The notes beneath the pieces were generated by a model. It was not told where the DNA came from. It saw only the letters and a list, made by a program, of their open reading frames with translations, and ran no database searches. DNA of 64,000 nt from an uncultured Bacteroidales bacterium. GTDB lineage: Bacteria; Bacteroidota; Bacteroidia; Bacteroidales; UBA932. The stretch spans positions 27,614 through 91,613 of the forward strand of contig ONEX01000014.1 in the NCBI GenBank assembly GCA_900316955.1. Reading direction: 5' to 3'. Numbering within the stretch: the stretch's first letter is position 1; every line of letters starts with the position of its first letter. Shown piece after piece: positions 1 to 7,619 of this stretch. Position numbers and translations under genes: made by a program.

Positions 1-42
1 CTCTCAGGAAAGGACAAGTTTCAACCAAATGAACCAAAATGC

Positions 43-1950
43 TCAGAATCGATAGTCCACCACAAGGGCGGTATACGGGGCGACCTCCGTCGCGTCGGAA
101 ACGGTCACCCGTTTCCCCGTGAGGACGTCGATCCCTTCGCCCAAGCCGGCGGACATCTCGCGGAAGCGGGTCCACGGGACTTTCACGGTCTGGTCGGAGT
201 TATTCAGGAACACGAACACCACTTCCCGGTCGTCATAGCGGAAATAGCCGTAGGTGTTGTTCTCGGGGATGAAATGCAGGGTCTTGCCGTGTTGGACGGC
301 CGACGATCCCTTGCGCCACTGGAAGAGGGTGCGGGCGTAGTCGTGCAGGTCGGCCGCATGGGCCCACGGACCGTCGGCCTTCGCCCGGCCTTCCGCGGTG
401 AACAGGTTCACCGGGTCGCCGGCCCAGCCGCCCGGGAAGTCCATCCGGAGGCGGCCGTCGTCGCGCTGCGGATTGCCCGTGACGAACATCATCTCGTCGC
501 CGTAGAACAGCTGCGGGATGCCGCGGAGCGTCGCCAGCATCGCGAAAGCCATCTTCATCCGGCGCGGGTCATGGCCGAAGGTGTCGCCGATACGGGCGAT
601 GTCGTGGTTCGACAGGAAGATGAGCATGTGGCTCAGGTCGTGATAGATGAAATCGTGCGACAGGGCGTTGTACACGGCGGAGATGTCCGGTCCTCCGCGG
701 CGGCCGCGGCCCTGGGGCGGGCCCTGCCGCTGCTCCTCGCGGCCCGGGATCGGCGCCGTCAGCGCGCCGGTCATGGCCGCCTGCAGCGGGAAGTCCATGA
801 TAGACGGCAGGTAGGAATTGAAGCCGTCGGAGTTGGGGTTGTCTTTCTGCCAGTAGGCGACGAAGTCGGGATTGGCCTGCCACACTTCGCCCACGATGTT
901 GAAGTTCGGGTACTCGTCGGTGACGGCCTTCGCCCACTGCGACATCGGCACTTTCTCATTGTAGAACCAGGTGTCCACGCGGAAGCCGTCCAGGCCGGAA
1001 TACTCGATCCACCACACGGCCCACTGCTGGAAGTATTTCAGCATGTAGGGGTTATCGAGGTTCATGTCCGGCATGTTCCGCACGAACCAGCCTTCCTCCA
1101 TGATGGCGAGGTCCGCCTTGGATGCGTTCGGGTCCAGGGCCAGGCCCATCTGGTGGTTGGAGTTCACGTACGGGTCGTTCATATGGACCCAGTCCTTGAA
1201 CGGCATGTCCTGCATCCACCAGTGCTCGGTGCTGGAATGGTTCGTCACCACGTCCAGGATGACCTTGATGCCCTTCTCGTGGGCCTTCGCGACCATCTCC
1301 CGGTACAGCTCGTTGGAGCCGTAGCGCGGGTCGATGTGGTAGTAGTCCGAGCAGGCGTAGCCGTGGTAGGAGCCGCGAGGAGCGTTGTCGCCCAGCAGCG
1401 GCGTGCTCCACAGGGCCGTCGCGCCCAGGTCCGCGATGTAATCCAGATGGTCGATAACACCCTGGAGGTCGCCGCCGTGGCGGCCGAACGGCTCGGCGCG
1501 GTTCGCCTTCTCCGTAGCGTTGTCCACGGAATCGTTGGACGGGTCGCCGTTCGCGAACCGGTCGGGAACGATCAGGTAGATGAGGTCGGAGGTCGTGAAA
1601 CTCTCCCGGTCGGCGGAACCCGGCTTGCGGGCCGCGATCTCATAGGGATAGCGGACGACATCGTTCCCGTTCTTGAACACGAGCGTGTAGGTCCCGGGCT
1701 TCGCCTTCGGGCTCACTTCCACGTCCACGAACAGGAAGTTCGGGTTGTCAGCCTTGTGGACCTCCTTGATCTTCAAGCCCTTACCCTCGACGGAAACCGC
1801 ATAGGCGCCGATGCCGGGCCCCTGGACGAGGAGCTGGAGGTCGGTCTTCATCCCGGTCCACCAGGACAGGGGTTCCACGCGGGTCACTTCGCCCGCCAGC
1901 AGGGAGGCCGCCACCAAAAGACCGGCGGCCAAGGTCAGGAAACGTTTCAT
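43..1950 (-). CDS. susA: SusA-like neopullulanase/cyclomaltodextrinase, GH13
   Basis: A 635-residue exported glycoside hydrolase that should cut alpha-1,4 links in maltooligosaccharides, cyclodextrins or pullulan in the periplasm. It has a signal peptide (about 1-20), an N-terminal beta domain of the cyclomaltodextrinase type (about 22-110), then the GH13 barrel. The four GH13 regions are visible: DVVTNH at 233-238, GFRVDTWFY at 322-330 with nucleophile D326, GEVW at 354-357 with acid/base E355, and FLSNHD at 445-450. A Gly/Pro/Arg-rich insertion lies near 401-422. It is the last gene of the locus, 3 bases after the GH13 lipoprotein gene, so it is probably cotranscribed with susC. Length fits the family. 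The symbol rests on domain order and position, not on a tested substrate. Confidence 0.88.
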   Translation of the reverse strand: MKRFLTLAAGLLVAASLLAGEVTRVEPLSWWTGMKTDLQLLVQGPGIGAYAVSVEGKGLKIKEVHKADNPNFLFVDVEVSPKAKPGTYTLVFKNGNDVVRYPYEIAARKPGSADRESFTTSDLIYLIVPDRFANGDPSNDSVDNATEKANRAEPFGRHGGDLQGVIDHLDYIADLGATALWSTPLLGDNAPRGSYHGYACSDYYHIDPRYGSNELYREMVAKAHEKGIKVILDVVTNHSSTEHWWMQDMPFKDWVHMNDPYVNSNHQMGLALDPNASKADLAIMEEGWFVRNMPDMNLDNPYMLKYFQQWAVWWIEYSGLDGFRVDTWFYNEKVPMSQWAKAVTDEYPNFNIVGEVWQANPDFVAYWQKDNPNSDGFNSYLPSIMDFPLQAAMTGALTAPIPGREEQRQGPPQGRGRRGGPDISAVYNALSHDFIYHDLSHMLIFLSNHDIARIGDTFGHDPRRMKMAFAMLATLRGIPQLFYGDEMMFVTGNPQRDDGRLRMDFPGGWAGDPVNLFTAEGRAKADGPWAHAADLHDYARTLFQWRKGSSAVQHGKTLHFIPENNTYGYFRYDDREVVFVFLNNSDQTVKVPWTRFREMSAGLGEGIDVLTGKRVTVSDATEVAPYTALVVDYRF

Positions 1951-1953
1951 AAG

Positions 1954-3336
1954 CTAGAATGTCCAGATCTTGTATTCATATGCGCCGAAATCCTGCGAGG
2001 TAGGCACGCCGTTCTTGCCGGCGTTGGCCTTCGGGAGGGAGGCCTTGCAGGCCTTGCCGCTCACGTTCACGCCCACGAGGGCCTTCGGATAGGCCACATA
2101 CACCACCCCTTCGGATTCGCTGGCGACCATCGCGCCGCTGCGGTCCACCTTCGCGAGGGCCTGCAGGGCCTCCTGGTACTTGGCCTTCAGGGCCGCGTTG
2201 GCCGTCCAGTCCATCGTCTGGGTGTTGAAGAAGTTGATCTTCTGGTTGTAACCCACTTCCTGGCTGCCGTACAGCATCGAGGAACCGTTCAGGGCGGCCA
2301 TCAGCACATAGGCGGCGAGGGCGCCGTCGTTGGACTTGAACTGACCGGCGGGCGTGTCTTCGGTCGCATCGTCGTGGTTCGTCACGAAGAAGAGCTTGGT
2401 CTTGGGGGCCGGAGCCGCGTCCTGGTCGCTCTTGTACCAGGTGAAGAAACTCTTGGTGGAACCCGTGCTGCCGATGACTTTCCGCATCTCGCTCTTCATC
2501 TTCCGGTCGAAGATGATGTCGAACCCGTCGTCGAACATCCGGGTGAAATCGGACTCCGCCAGCATGATGAAACCGGGCTTGAGGGCCTTCAGCTTGCCGA
2601 TGGCCTCCTTCCAGAAGTCGTCACGCACGCCGTGGGCATAGTCGCAGCGGTAGCCGTCGATGCCCACTTCCGTCACCCAGTACTCCAAGGCGTCCTCCAT
2701 CGCGGCCCAGAGTTCCTTCTTGCCGAAGTCCAACTGGGCTACGTCCTTCCACTCTCCGTCCTTGGTGGGCCAGGCGATGCTGCCGTCGGCCTTGTGCTCG
2801 TACCACTCCGGATGCTCGGTCAGCCACACATTGTCCCAGGAAGTGTGGTTGGCCACCCAGTCGAACATCACTTTCATTCCCTTGGCCTTGGCGGCGTTCA
2901 CCAGGGCTTTCAGTTCATCCAGCGTGCCGTATAGGCTGTTCACCTCCTTGTAATTCTTGATGCAGTAGGGAGATCCGAAGGGAGGGTTCCCGGGCATTCC
3001 CGGCAGGACGGTCTTTCCCTCGGCATAGACCGGCATCAGGTACAGGATGTCCGTGCCCAGGGCCTTGATTTCGTCCAGGCGGGCCTGCACCTTGCCGAAG
3101 GCGCCGGAATTCCCGTACAGCTTCAGGTTCACCTGATAGATCTGGTAATGGTCGCGGGCCGTCGCCGGCAGCGTGAGAACCTCCGTCGCATAGGTGATAC
3201 CGGGCTCCGGGATGGTTTCCTTTCCACCGGTGCCGGGCTCCTGTCCGGACGGGATGATGGGCAGCGTCTGCGGCTTCCCGCAGCCGCAGGCGGCGAGGAC
3301 GAGGACCGTAACGACCAGAAATAAAGTCTTTCTCAT
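1954..3336 (-). CDS. GH13 alpha-amylase-type lipoprotein
   Basis: A 460-residue GH13 enzyme anchored as a lipoprotein: the signal sequence ends in LAAC with lipid Cys17. GH13 motifs are DWVANH (159-164), GYRCDYA (228-234, nucleophile D232), LAESD with acid/base E261, and a later FVTNHD. It is shorter than SusG, with no inserted starch-binding module and no BACON domain. It sits where susG sits in the Bacteroides thetaiotaomicron sus operon, after the SusE/F gene and just before the susA-like gene, so it probably makes the first cuts in captured starch at the cell surface. Exact specificity is not visible. Start is the ATG giving a normal lipoprotein signal. Confidence 0.85.
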   Translation of the reverse strand: MRKTLFLVVTVLVLAACGCGKPQTLPIIPSGQEPGTGGKETIPEPGITYATEVLTLPATARDHYQIYQVNLKLYGNSGAFGKVQARLDEIKALGTDILYLMPVYAEGKTVLPGMPGNPPFGSPYCIKNYKEVNSLYGTLDELKALVNAAKAKGMKVMFDWVANHTSWDNVWLTEHPEWYEHKADGSIAWPTKDGEWKDVAQLDFGKKELWAAMEDALEYWVTEVGIDGYRCDYAHGVRDDFWKEAIGKLKALKPGFIMLAESDFTRMFDDGFDIIFDRKMKSEMRKVIGSTGSTKSFFTWYKSDQDAAPAPKTKLFFVTNHDDATEDTPAGQFKSNDGALAAYVLMAALNGSSMLYGSQEVGYNQKINFFNTQTMDWTANAALKAKYQEALQALAKVDRSGAMVASESEGVVYVAYPKALVGVNVSGKACKASLPKANAGKNGVPTSQDFGAYEYKIWTF

Positions 3337-3356
3337 GGTTTATGGGTTTTTGGCAA

Positions 3357-3382
3357 GCCGGGGTCCGGTCAGGGGCCCCGGC
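3357..3382. repeat. GC-rich hairpin, copy 1, between SusE/F and GH13 genes
   Basis: Arms at 3357-3366 and 3373-3382 form a 10-bp stem with one wobble and a 6-base loop (GGTCAG). There is no T-run on the minus strand, so it is not an ordinary intrinsic terminator. The same hairpin and its flanks recur at 16402-16427 in the equivalent place of the second starch locus. An mRNA stabiliser or partial attenuator is inferred. Confidence 0.7.
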
Positions 3383-3393
3383 CCGTTATCAGG

Positions 3394-5802
3394 TTATTCC
3401 ACGACGGTCACGTTGTCAGCCGTGAAGTGGAAATAGAAGTCGCGGGTGATAATCTGGCCCTTCAGGCAGTCGAAGTTCTCCAGCTGAGAGCCGTTTCCAC
3501 CGTTGTTCAGGATGAAGTTCGCCGTGTTGCCGAAGGCCGAGGCCGGAACCTCGAAGTACTTGTAGGTCACGCCGCCGATCTCCTCGGTGCCCGCAGGGGA
3601 CGCGCCCGGCCAGCCGCCGAAGATCTCGGAAGTGCCCCAGACATACAGGGAAACCTGATCCCAGCCGGTCTCATCCTGCACATAGACGCGGGTGGCAGGC
3701 TCGGTGGTCTTGCACGCGGAGTTCTCGATCTCCAGGAAGAGATCCTCGCCCAGGGTCACGGACATCGCGTCGAACTGGGCGCCTTCGCCGTTGTTGAAGA
3801 TGAGGTTCTCCTTCTTACCGGAGGCGTCGGCGCCGACGGCATAGGTGTAGACAGGCTGTCCGCACCAGGTACCGATCTTGGTACCGGCCGCGCCGGCCCA
3901 GCCACCGAACACCTCGGCATCGCCCCAGGCGTAGAGATTCAGCGTCTCCCAGCCCTGCTTGTTCACCACGTAGATGGTGGAAGCCTCGCCGCGCGGGTTG
4001 CCCTCCACGTTGTCCACGTAGTAGTTGGCGTTGATGTTCAGGAAGAGTTCCTCCTCGGGAACGGTGATGGCGAAGTCAGCGAGCTGCTTGCCGCCGCCGT
4101 TGTTGTTGAAGATCAGGTTGAGGGTCTTGCCCGCCATCTCGGCCGGGAGGCCGAACACGGTGTACTTCACCCCCTTGACCTCCTCGAAGCCCACCGGCGT
4201 GGCGCCCGGCCAGCCGCCGAAGGCTTCGGCATCGCCGTAGGCGTACAGGGCGATGGCTTCCCAGTCAGTCTTGTTGTTCACCAGGATCTTGATGTCCGGG
4301 TTCCGCGGGTCGATGGCCGTGATGACGGCGTCCGCGCCCAGGGAGACGAACAGCTCACCGGACAGGGTGACGGCGAAACTTTCGGTCTGCGTACCGTCGT
4401 TGTTGTTGAAGATGAGGTTCTCGGCGCGGCCTTCCGCGTCATCGACGACGATCTTCTTGTAAGTGACGGTGCCGATTTTTTCCGTTTCGGTCACAGCCGC
4501 ACCGGGCCAGCCGCCGCAGAGTTCCTTGTCACCCCACATATATAGGTACAGGTTCTCCCAGCCGGAGGCGTCCTGGACATAGACCGTCACGGGGTCCTTG
4601 GTCTCTTCCACCGGAGGATCCGGCGTATCACCGCCGTCCGAAGGCAGCGTGACGGGGTCGCCGGCTTTCACGATGATGACGAGGGCGGTCTCCGGGTTCA
4701 GGAAGAGGTCGTAGGTGCCGTCTTCGAGGCCCTTGATGTTGGCGCCGTCCTGCTTCACCGCGAAGGGTTCGCCGAGCGCGACGAATTCGCCGCCGAAGTT
4801 GACATCCCAACCACCGTCCTTGCGGAACTTGAACTCATCGCCGGCGCCGATCGTGAGGTTCAGGCACGCGTGCCAGGTTCCGTCGGTCACCATCGGCTCG
4901 TCGGCGCTCCAGGAGTTGCCCGTGGAGGCGATGGAACCGATCACACCCCAAGGGCTGGTCTCGGTCATCTTGGCGCGCGGGTCGGAGGAACCGCCCTCGA
5001 TGGGATTCGGAGCCTCGGACACGCCGTCGGCGGTGACGAGGAAGAAGTAATCGGTCACACCTTCGTCGAAGTGGACGTTGTAGTCCGCGAGCTGGGTGCC
5101 GTTGTCATTGTTGTTGAAAATCAGGTTCTGGCCCAGGCCGAAGATCTCGTCGCCATACTCGAAGTACTTGTACTCCTGGCCATTGCAGGTCCAGGTACCG
5201 GTCACCTGCATGCCCGGCCAGGAACCGCCGAGGTTGTTCACGTCACCCCACTGGTACAGGGCGATGGCATCCCAGCCGGTCTGGTCGATGATATACACGC
5301 GCACTCCGTCATGCTCGGGCAGCGTAGGCGTATCCGGTTCCTCCGGCGGGGCGAAGTACTTGGCCCATTTGTCGGCATAGACATTGGCCCATTCGCCCAC
5401 GCCGATGGTCAGCGTGTGCGAGACGTCCTCATTCTTGGAGGAGCGCTCCAGGCCCTGCTGGACATTGTAGAAGGTGAAGCCGTCGGCGAGGGTCTTGCCG
5501 CCCTGGAAGGCCGAGGGATCCACATAGACACCCCACTTGGCGGGGATGGCCACGGAACGGGTGAGCCGGTAGGCGCTGTTGCCCACGGCGTCGATGCCCC
5601 CGTTGAAGGCGCCGATGATGTACACCTCATCGTCGGCCGCGGTCGCCTGCGGGAGGATGGCCTCCACCAGGATGCGGTCGCTCCGGGTGTCGAAGGCCTG
5701 CTCCTCATGGGCGAATTTGATCTCTTCCTTCGGCGCGCAGGCGGCTGCGGCGAGGAAAAGGGCCGGTATCGTCAGATAAGATAAGATTCTTTTCATGGTC
5801 AT
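3394..5802 (-). CDS. SusE/F-like starch-binding lipoprotein with five CBM26-like modules
   Basis: An 802-residue surface lipoprotein (signal ending AAAC) expected to bind starch next to SusC/SusD. After an N-terminal region (about 30-165) come five repeats starting with forms such as VYVQDETGW, each with an LYxWG turn, a GGWPG motif and an LIFNN strand: about 168-265, 400-500, 503-600, 605-700 and 705-802. These resemble CBM26 starch-binding modules. Between repeats 1 and 2 (about 285-390) is one SusE/SusF-type domain with FKFRKDGGWDVNFGG. The ATG at 5802 overlaps the susD stop as TAATG, and a second ATG at 5796 fits the signal peptide equally well. B. thetaiotaomicron SusE and SusF lack this CBM26 array, so this is a fused form. 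No catalytic residues are seen. Confidence 0.85.
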   Translation of the reverse strand: MTMKRILSYLTIPALFLAAAACAPKEEIKFAHEEQAFDTRSDRILVEAILPQATAADDEVYIIGAFNGGIDAVGNSAYRLTRSVAIPAKWGVYVDPSAFQGGKTLADGFTFYNVQQGLERSSKNEDVSHTLTIGVGEWANVYADKWAKYFAPPEEPDTPTLPEHDGVRVYIIDQTGWDAIALYQWGDVNNLGGSWPGMQVTGTWTCNGQEYKYFEYGDEIFGLGQNLIFNNNDNGTQLADYNVHFDEGVTDYFFLVTADGVSEAPNPIEGGSSDPRAKMTETSPWGVIGSIASTGNSWSADEPMVTDGTWHACLNLTIGAGDEFKFRKDGGWDVNFGGEFVALGEPFAVKQDGANIKGLEDGTYDLFLNPETALVIIVKAGDPVTLPSDGGDTPDPPVEETKDPVTVYVQDASGWENLYLYMWGDKELCGGWPGAAVTETEKIGTVTYKKIVVDDAEGRAENLIFNNNDGTQTESFAVTLSGELFVSLGADAVITAIDPRNPDIKILVNNKTDWEAIALYAYGDAEAFGGWPGATPVGFEEVKGVKYTVFGLPAEMAGKTLNLIFNNNGGGKQLADFAITVPEEELFLNINANYYVDNVEGNPRGEASTIYVVNKQGWETLNLYAWGDAEVFGGWAGAAGTKIGTWCGQPVYTYAVGADASGKKENLIFNNGEGAQFDAMSVTLGEDLFLEIENSACKTTEPATRVYVQDETGWDQVSLYVWGTSEIFGGWPGASPAGTEEIGGVTYKYFEVPASAFGNTANFILNNGGNGSQLENFDCLKGQIITRDFYFHFTADNVTVVE

Positions 5803-7607
5803 TACTGAGCTACATAGTTAGGATTCTGCACGAGACCGGGGTTCACCGTGAGGGCGGCCTCCGGCAGCGGGAACCACTCGTACTTGCGGTCGCGCTTGGC
5901 GGGATAGGAATCGTCACCCTCGCCGCGGCCGAAGAACCACCACTGGCCCTGGGTGAACTTGTCGAAACGACGGAGATCCGTGCGGCGGCGGCGTCCCTCG
6001 CAGAGGAACTCCTTGCCCCACTCGTTGAGCATCCAGTCGAGGTCGAAGGCGGTGAAGCCCGGACCCGGCTCGTTCTGGACGGTCGCCCAGTCGGAGGACT
6101 TGAAGTAGCGCCTGCGCACCTGGTTCACGAGATCCTTGGCGGCGTTGGCGTCGCCCCCGCGGAGCTTGCACTCGGCCAGCATGTAATAGACCTCGGAGAG
6201 GCGGAATTCGACCTCGTCGATGTCGCGGAAATCCACGCCGCACACATCCGGGAGAATCGGGTAACGGAGCATCCGGTAGCCGGAGTTGGTCTCGCCCCAG
6301 TGCGGGGACATGACGTCCGCAAGCTCGCGGCCCTTGTTCTGGAAGGTACCCACCTGGTCCACATAGACGAGGTCCTGACCGTCACGGTCGGCATCGGCGG
6401 GCAGCGCGACGCCGGTGTAGTAGTCCTTCTGGGGACCCATCAGGAAGAGGCCTTCCCAGTTGCCGTTCTCGTCGGCGTGGTAGGGCTTCTTGCGGATGTC
6501 GCGGTCGTCGAAACGGTCGTACACGGCGCCCAGCTTGTCACCATAGTCGAACAGGAAGGACTTGCCGCCCGTGTCGGTACCGCCGGTCGGGAGGACCGTA
6601 CCGGAGTTGTCGTGGGACGGGGCGATGATCACGCAGTTCCAGCGGCCCTGGTCGTTGTTGGAGCCCAGGATGGAGAGCGGATCGCCGAAGGCGTTGTACG
6701 GGAGGAACGTGACGTCGCGGCAGTTGTAGGCGTTGCCGTGGGACTTGCCGTACTCGGAAGCCAGGGCGAAGACGACCTCGGGGCAATTGACATTGTCGAT
6801 GTTGTAGATGTCCCGGTAATCGTCGGCCAGCATATAGTTGCCGTATTTGCCGTTCAGGATATCCTCGCAGATGGAAGCCGCCTCGGTGTAGTGGTTCTCC
6901 TTCACGAAGACCTCGGCGTTGAACAGCAGGCGGGCCTTGATCATCCGGTTCGTCGCCTGGTTCATGCGGTTCACGTTGTTCAGCGGCAGGTTCGAGAGGC
7001 TCTCGTCCAGTTCGTCGATCATGAACTGCCAGATCTTCTTGCAGGAGGTGTCGAAGTCGGGATCCGCGCTCGGCGGGACGTCGGAGGTCACCTCGGTGTT
7101 CAGCGGCAGGGCGCCGCCCCAGACCTCGAAGAGGTTGTAGTAGCACCAGGCGCGGAGGGTCCGCATCTCGTCGATGTACTGGGCGGCCTTCTCATCGGAC
7201 ACGCCGATCGCCTCCAGGTCCATCGTCCGCAGGTCGTTGATGATGCTGTTGCACTCGCCGATGGCGCCCCAGGTGTTGTTCCAGGCGCTCTGGATGATGG
7301 AGGACTGGGAAGTCCAGGTATGGGAGGAGAGGACGAACTTCTCAGCGTTGTCCCATCCCCACTGGCCGCCGTTCCAGACACGCCAGGCGATCTGGTCGGC
7401 GGAGAACTCGTTCAGGTAGAAGAAATACTCGCCGAAGGAGCCTTCCGCCGTGTAGTACACGGAAGCGATGGCGCCCTTCACGCTGCCTTCGTTCTGGTAG
7501 AAGTTGTCGGCTTCGATCCGGTTGAAGGCCTGCTCGGTGAGGTCGAAGCAAGCGGTCAGGCTGAGCGCGGCCGCTGCAAGTGCGATGGTGTTGAATATCT
7601 TTTTCAT
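5802..7607 (-). CDS. susD: SusD/RagB-family starch-binding lipoprotein (locus 1)
   Basis: A 601-residue outer-membrane lipoprotein that caps its partner SusC and hands over bound oligosaccharide. The signal peptide ends in LTAC. The family's tetratricopeptide-like helices are followed by the usual SusD C-terminus, with WFPLPEAALTVNPGLVQNPNY at the end intact. It lies 12 bases after susC and overlaps the SusE/F gene by one base, a normal susC-D-E arrangement. The length is within the family's usual range. Starch as ligand is inferred from the GH13 and CBM26 neighbours. Confidence 0.92.
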   Translation of the reverse strand: MKKIFNTIALAAAALSLTACFDLTEQAFNRIEADNFYQNEGSVKGAIASVYYTAEGSFGEYFFYLNEFSADQIAWRVWNGGQWGWDNAEKFVLSSHTWTSQSSIIQSAWNNTWGAIGECNSIINDLRTMDLEAIGVSDEKAAQYIDEMRTLRAWCYYNLFEVWGGALPLNTEVTSDVPPSADPDFDTSCKKIWQFMIDELDESLSNLPLNNVNRMNQATNRMIKARLLFNAEVFVKENHYTEAASICEDILNGKYGNYMLADDYRDIYNIDNVNCPEVVFALASEYGKSHGNAYNCRDVTFLPYNAFGDPLSILGSNNDQGRWNCVIIAPSHDNSGTVLPTGGTDTGGKSFLFDYGDKLGAVYDRFDDRDIRKKPYHADENGNWEGLFLMGPQKDYYTGVALPADADRDGQDLVYVDQVGTFQNKGRELADVMSPHWGETNSGYRMLRYPILPDVCGVDFRDIDEVEFRLSEVYYMLAECKLRGGDANAAKDLVNQVRRRYFKSSDWATVQNEPGPGFTAFDLDWMLNEWGKEFLCEGRRRRTDLRRFDKFTQGQWWFFGRGEGDDSYPAKRDRKYEWFPLPEAALTVNPGLVQNPNYVAQ

Positions 7608-7619
7608 GTCGCTCGCGGT

